Shown: piece after piece, positions 34,191 to 37,476 of the stretch
Position numbering within the stretch: position 1 is the stretch's first letter
Layout: the number at the start of each line of letters is the position of its first letter
Origin: an uncultured Alphaproteobacteria bacterium
Lineage (GTDB): Bacteria > Pseudomonadota > Alphaproteobacteria > Micavibrionales > Micavibrionaceae
Direction of reading: 5' to 3'
Assembly: GCA_937934135.1 (NCBI GenBank)
Contig: CALHAW010000007.1
Location: forward strand, 1-37,476
Length of the DNA: 37,476 bases
Translations under genes and position numbers: made by a program
Notes under the pieces: generated by a model
Databases searched by the model: none
Seen by the model: only the letters and a program-made list of their open reading frames with translations
Told to the model about the DNA's origin: nothing

Positions 34191-37100
34191 ACGTACCGAC
34201 ATAAAATCTATCCTTATCATTGGCGCAGGGCCGATCATTATTGGTCAAGCATGCGAGTTTGATTATTCAGGCACACAAGCCTGTAAAGCGCTGAAAGAAG
34301 AAGGGTATCGCGTGATTTTGGTTAACTCTAACCCCGCAACCATCATGACGGACCCCAACATGGCAGATGCAACTTATGTTGAACCCATCACACCCGAAAT
34401 TGTTGAAAAAATTCTAATCAAAGAAAAACCTGATGCCATTCTGCCGACCATGGGCGGACAAACCGCATTAAATTGTGCGCTTGCTCTTGCCGATAATGGA
34501 ACGCTTGAACGCCTTAATATTGAACTCATTGGCGCAAACCAAGAAGCGATCGAAAAAGCCGAAGATCGTGATCTTTTCAAAAAATGCATGACAGAAATCG
34601 GCCTTGAATCCGCGCGGTCTATGCTGGCGCATAATAGAGACGAAGCCCAAGCAGCCCTCGAAGAAATTGGTCTGCCTTGCATTATCCGCCCTGCCTTTAC
34701 CATGGGCGGCACAGGCGGCGGTATCGCATATAATAAAGCGCAATATGAAGAAATTTCACAAAGCGGAATGGACGCCTCCCCGATTGATCAAATATTGGTC
34801 GAAGAATCGATGCTGGGCTGGAAAGAATATGAAATGGAGGTGGTACGCGATAAAAATGATAACTGTATCATTATTTGTTCCATTGAAAATATTGATCCTA
34901 TGGGTGTGCATACGGGGGACTCCATCACGGTTGCCCCTGCGATGACGCTCACAGATAAAGAATATCAAATCATGCGTAATGCCTCGCTTAAAGTTCTCCG
35001 TGCCATTGGTGTGGAAACGGGTGGGTCAAATGTTCAATTTGCTGTGCATCCGGATACAGGTCGTTTGATTGTGATTGAAATGAACCCCCGTGTGTCCCGC
35101 TCTTCTGCGCTCGCCTCCAAAGCGACAGGCTTTCCGATTGCAAAGATTGCGGCAAAATTGGCCGTGGGTTATACGCTTGATGAACTTGATAATGACATCA
35201 CAAATGGCCGCACCCCGGCATCATTTGAACCAACGATTGATTATGTTGTTACAAAGATCCCGCGTTTTAATTTTGAAAAATTCAAAGGCACAAATAAGAA
35301 CTTAACCACTGCGATGAAATCTGTTGGTGAGGTCATGTCCTTTGGCCGCAACATGGAAGAAAGCTTACAAAAAGCACTTTGCTCTATGGAAGAAGGCCTG
35401 ACTGGTTTTGATGAAATAAAAATTGGCGATGGTGTCAATCCACATCCAGATCAAATTCGCGCTGCTTTATCCGTGCCTACACCGCGCCGCTTGCTCTATG
35501 TCGCGCAAGCCATGCGCCACGGAAAAAGCCTAGAGGATATTCACTCCCTTTGTAAAATTGATATGTGGTTTTTAGAACGCATTAAAAACATTATCGACAA
35601 TGAAGAAAACATTCGCAAAAACGGCCTACCATCAACGGCGCAAGAATGGCTTTCACTTAAAAAGATAGGGTTTTCTGATGCCCGTCTTGCCAAAATTGTT
35701 GAAACTGATGAAAGCGCCGTGACCAAGGCACGTCATAAACATAAAATTACGCCTATCTTTAAACGCGTTGATACTTGCGCCGCTGAAATCCCGTCTGAAA
35801 CACCCTATATGTATAGCTGTTATGAAGGCTTTGGTGATCAAATAGGCGAAAGCGAGTGCGAGCCTACGGATAAAAAGAAAGTTGTCATTTTGGGCGGCGG
35901 ACCAAACCGTATCGGCCAAGGGATTGAATTTGATTATTGCTGTGTTCATGCCTGCTACGCCCTTCAAGAAGCGGGTTATGAAACCATTATGGTCAACTGT
36001 AATCCTGAAACTGTGTCCACGGACTATGATACGGCGGATCGCCTTTATTTCGAACCGCTTACCGCCGAAACCGTGATTGAAATTATCCGCGCTGAAGAAA
36101 CAAACGGAAGCGTTGAGGGTGTGATCGTACAACTAGGGGGACAAACACCGCTTAAGCTTTGTCATGATTTGCAAAAGGCCGGTATTAAAATCCTTGGAAC
36201 AGACCCTGATGCGATTGATTTGGCCGAAGACCGCGAGCGTTTCCAAAAATTAATCAATAAGCTAAAACTGCGCCAACCAAATAACGAACTCGCCTTTTCA
36301 AAAAAAGAAGCCATCGAAAAAGCGGCAACTGTGGGCTTCCCTCTCGTCATTCGTCCCTCCTATGTTTTGGGCGGACAGGGCATGGAAATTGTTGGCTCTA
36401 TTGAAGAAGTCGAAACATACATGGAACGCGCCATCAATGTATCGGGAAAAAACCCAGTGCTTCTTGATCGTTACCTCAAAGGCGCGATTGAAATTGATGT
36501 GGACGCGCTGTGTGATGGTAAAGATGTTTACATTGCTGGCATCATGGAACATGTCGAAGAAGCGGGTATTCATTCAGGCGATAGCGCCTCTGTTCTACCG
36601 CCACATTCGCTTCCTTATAAAACAATCCGTGAGCTGGAGACACAAACCATTAAACTCGCCAAGGCTCTTAAAGTAAAAGGCCTAATGAATGTGCAATTCG
36701 CCGTGAAAATGAATCGCTCTAAGGGTGAATATGATATGTACATCCTTGAGGTAAACCCCCGCGCATCACGTACTGTGCCATTCGTTGCCAAAGCCACCAA
36801 TGTGCCTGTTGCAAAAATTGCTGCGCGTATTATGGCCGGTGAAAAACTAAATGATTTTTCTGATCAACTGATCGGCATGGCCGCGGATCATACAGCCGTT
36901 AAGGCGCCCGTCTTCCCATTCAACCGTTTCCCCGGCACCGATGTTATCCTTGGCCCTGAAATGAAATCTACCGGTGAAGTGATGGGGCTTGATGAAGATT
37001 TCGCGCAGGCTTTTGCCAAATCACAAATCGCTGCGGGTAATGTTCTACCGACCGAAGGCAAAGTTTTCCTCTCCGTCAAAGATGCCGATAAAGAAGATAT

Positions 37101-37476
37101 TATTCCCATTGCCAAAGACCTTGCCGATGTTGGCTTTAACCTTGTTGCTACTGGTGGAACTTGCACTAAACTTCAAGAATCAGGTTTAACCGTTGAGCGT
37201 ATAAATAAAGTCATGGAAGGCCATCCGCATATTGTTGACGCCATCATTAACGAGGAAATTGATCTGGTGATTAACACCACCAAAGGGCCGCAAGCCTTAT
37301 CAGATTCGATGAGCATCCGCCGTGAAACAGTGATGCATAAAATCCCTTACTTCACGCTTCTCACATCGGCTCGCGCTGGTATCCAAGCCATCCGCGCGCT
37401 TAAAAACCGTGATATGGATGTGAAACCGTTACAGGGTTATTTTGATGTTAAAGACGAAGCCGAGGAAGCCGCTTAA
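34183..37476 (+). CDS. carB: Carbamoyl-phosphate synthase large subunit
   Basis: 1097 residues, complete; TAA is the last codon of the window. Two homologous ATP-grasp synthetase halves: the first (about 1-400) has [17 protein letters not shown] and [16 protein letters not shown], and the second (about 560-940) has [16 protein letters not shown] and [17 protein letters not shown] helical oligomerisation region lies between them, and a C-terminal MGS-like allosteric domain (about 960-1097; [18 protein letters not shown]) ends the protein. ATG 34183 overlaps the carbonic anhydrase stop. Makes carbamoyl phosphate for arginine and pyrimidine synthesis. Confidence 0.98.
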   Translation: MPKRTDIKSILIIGAGPIIIGQACEFDYSGTQACKALKEEGYRVILVNSNPATIMTDPNMADATYVEPITPEIVEKILIKEKPDAILPTMGGQTALNCALALADNGTLERLNIELIGANQEAIEKAEDRDLFKKCMTEIGLESARSMLAHNRDEAQAALEEIGLPCIIRPAFTMGGTGGGIAYNKAQYEEISQSGMDASPIDQILVEESMLGWKEYEMEVVRDKNDNCIIICSIENIDPMGVHTGDSITVAPAMTLTDKEYQIMRNASLKVLRAIGVETGGSNVQFAVHPDTGRLIVIEMNPRVSRSSALASKATGFPIAKIAAKLAVGYTLDELDNDITNGRTPASFEPTIDYVVTKIPRFNFEKFKGTNKNLTTAMKSVGEVMSFGRNMEESLQKALCSMEEGLTGFDEIKIGDGVNPHPDQIRAALSVPTPRRLLYVAQAMRHGKSLEDIHSLCKIDMWFLERIKNIIDNEENIRKNGLPSTAQEWLSLKKIGFSDARLAKIVETDESAVTKARHKHKITPIFKRVDTCAAEIPSETPYMYSCYEGFGDQIGESECEPTDKKKVVILGGGPNRIGQGIEFDYCCVHACYALQEAGYETIMVNCNPETVSTDYDTADRLYFEPLTAETVIEIIRAEETNGSVEGVIVQLGGQTPLKLCHDLQKAGIKILGTDPDAIDLAEDRERFQKLINKLKLRQPNNELAFSKKEAIEKAATVGFPLVIRPSYVLGGQGMEIVGSIEEVETYMERAINVSGKNPVLLDRYLKGAIEIDVDALCDGKDVYIAGIMEHVEEAGIHSGDSASVLPPHSLPYKTIRELETQTIKLAKALKVKGLMNVQFAVKMNRSKGEYDMYILEVNPRASRTVPFVAKATNVPVAKIAARIMAGEKLNDFSDQLIGMAADHTAVKAPVFPFNRFPGTDVILGPEMKSTGEVMGLDEDFAQAFAKSQIAAGNVLPTEGKVFLSVKDADKEDIIPIAKDLADVGFNLVATGGTCTKLQESGLTVERINKVMEGHPHIVDAIINEEIDLVINTTKGPQALSDSMSIRRETVMHKIPYFTLLTSARAGIQAIRALKNRDMDVKPLQGYFDVKDEAEEAA

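Noticed and set aside
36888-37166. Reverse-strand frames within carB and other housekeeping genes
   Set aside because: They are opposite strongly conserved coding sequence and show no ribosome sites or motifs.

Overview
The window looks like the chromosome of a Gram-negative alphaproteobacterium with modest GC content (low-to-mid 40s % by eye). Supporting signs are lipid A/Kdo genes (waaA, lpxK, an LpxL-type acyltransferase), ornithine-lipid genes of the olsB/olsA type, a DUF3126 gene, a class II DAHP synthase, and the alphaproteobacterial order carA / yqeY / dnaG / rpoD. Micavibrio-like or other deep-branching lineages would fit, but the genus cannot be fixed from sequence reading alone. UGA is a normal stop (lpxK, the carbonic anhydrase's upstream neighbour and others end in it), so the genetic code is standard.

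Layout. 1-768: the 3' end of a large serine recombinase, broken by an in-frame TGA and running into the 3' half of a tRNA-Arg(ACG). This is the edge of an integrated element lying to the left. 947-3173: two envelope proteins of unknown role (an OmpA-like periplasmic protein and a membrane-anchored Cys-tailed protein). 3179-5571: LMW protein tyrosine phosphatase, divergent from an olsB-olsA-DUF3126 run ended by a stem-loop terminator. 5747-9994: a cluster of four secreted proteins built by shuffling three modules: an M23 (LytM) peptidase domain, an unrecognised 'WQAAKC' domain and a Cys-rich tail. One member has no conventional start codon and seems to begin at AUA. 10057-13116: waaA-lpxK-LpxL-type acyltransferase, overlapping genes. 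13135-19607: glutathione reductase, an HD-type phosphodiesterase-like protein (reverse), then DAHP synthase, a lipoprotein hydrolase and nadE. 19623-24115: gltX, trmJ-type methyltransferase, rpsD with its own promoter and long leader, a DUF4197 lipoprotein and two small unknown genes.

24131-31707, mostly reverse strand: GST, CHAP-domain lipoprotein, a CAU tRNA (probably Ile2), a small membrane protein, rpoD, dnaG and yqeY. RpoD carries an unusual N-terminal extension of about 165 residues rich in Lys/Ala/Thr and resembling histone H1. Two small membrane-protein genes with overlapping 3' ends sit between yqeY and dnaG. 31786-37476: a tightly packed carA - GNAT acetyltransferase - beta-carbonic anhydrase - carB operon, in which the anhydrase could influence the bicarbonate pool used by carbamoyl-phosphate synthetase.

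No gene-free stretch exceeds 300 bases; the longest gap is the rpsD/DUF4197 divergent region (23088-23320). No CRISPR array, rRNA gene or complete insertion sequence was seen. The best candidates for something undescribed are the modular secreted M23 cluster and the histone-like extension of RpoD.
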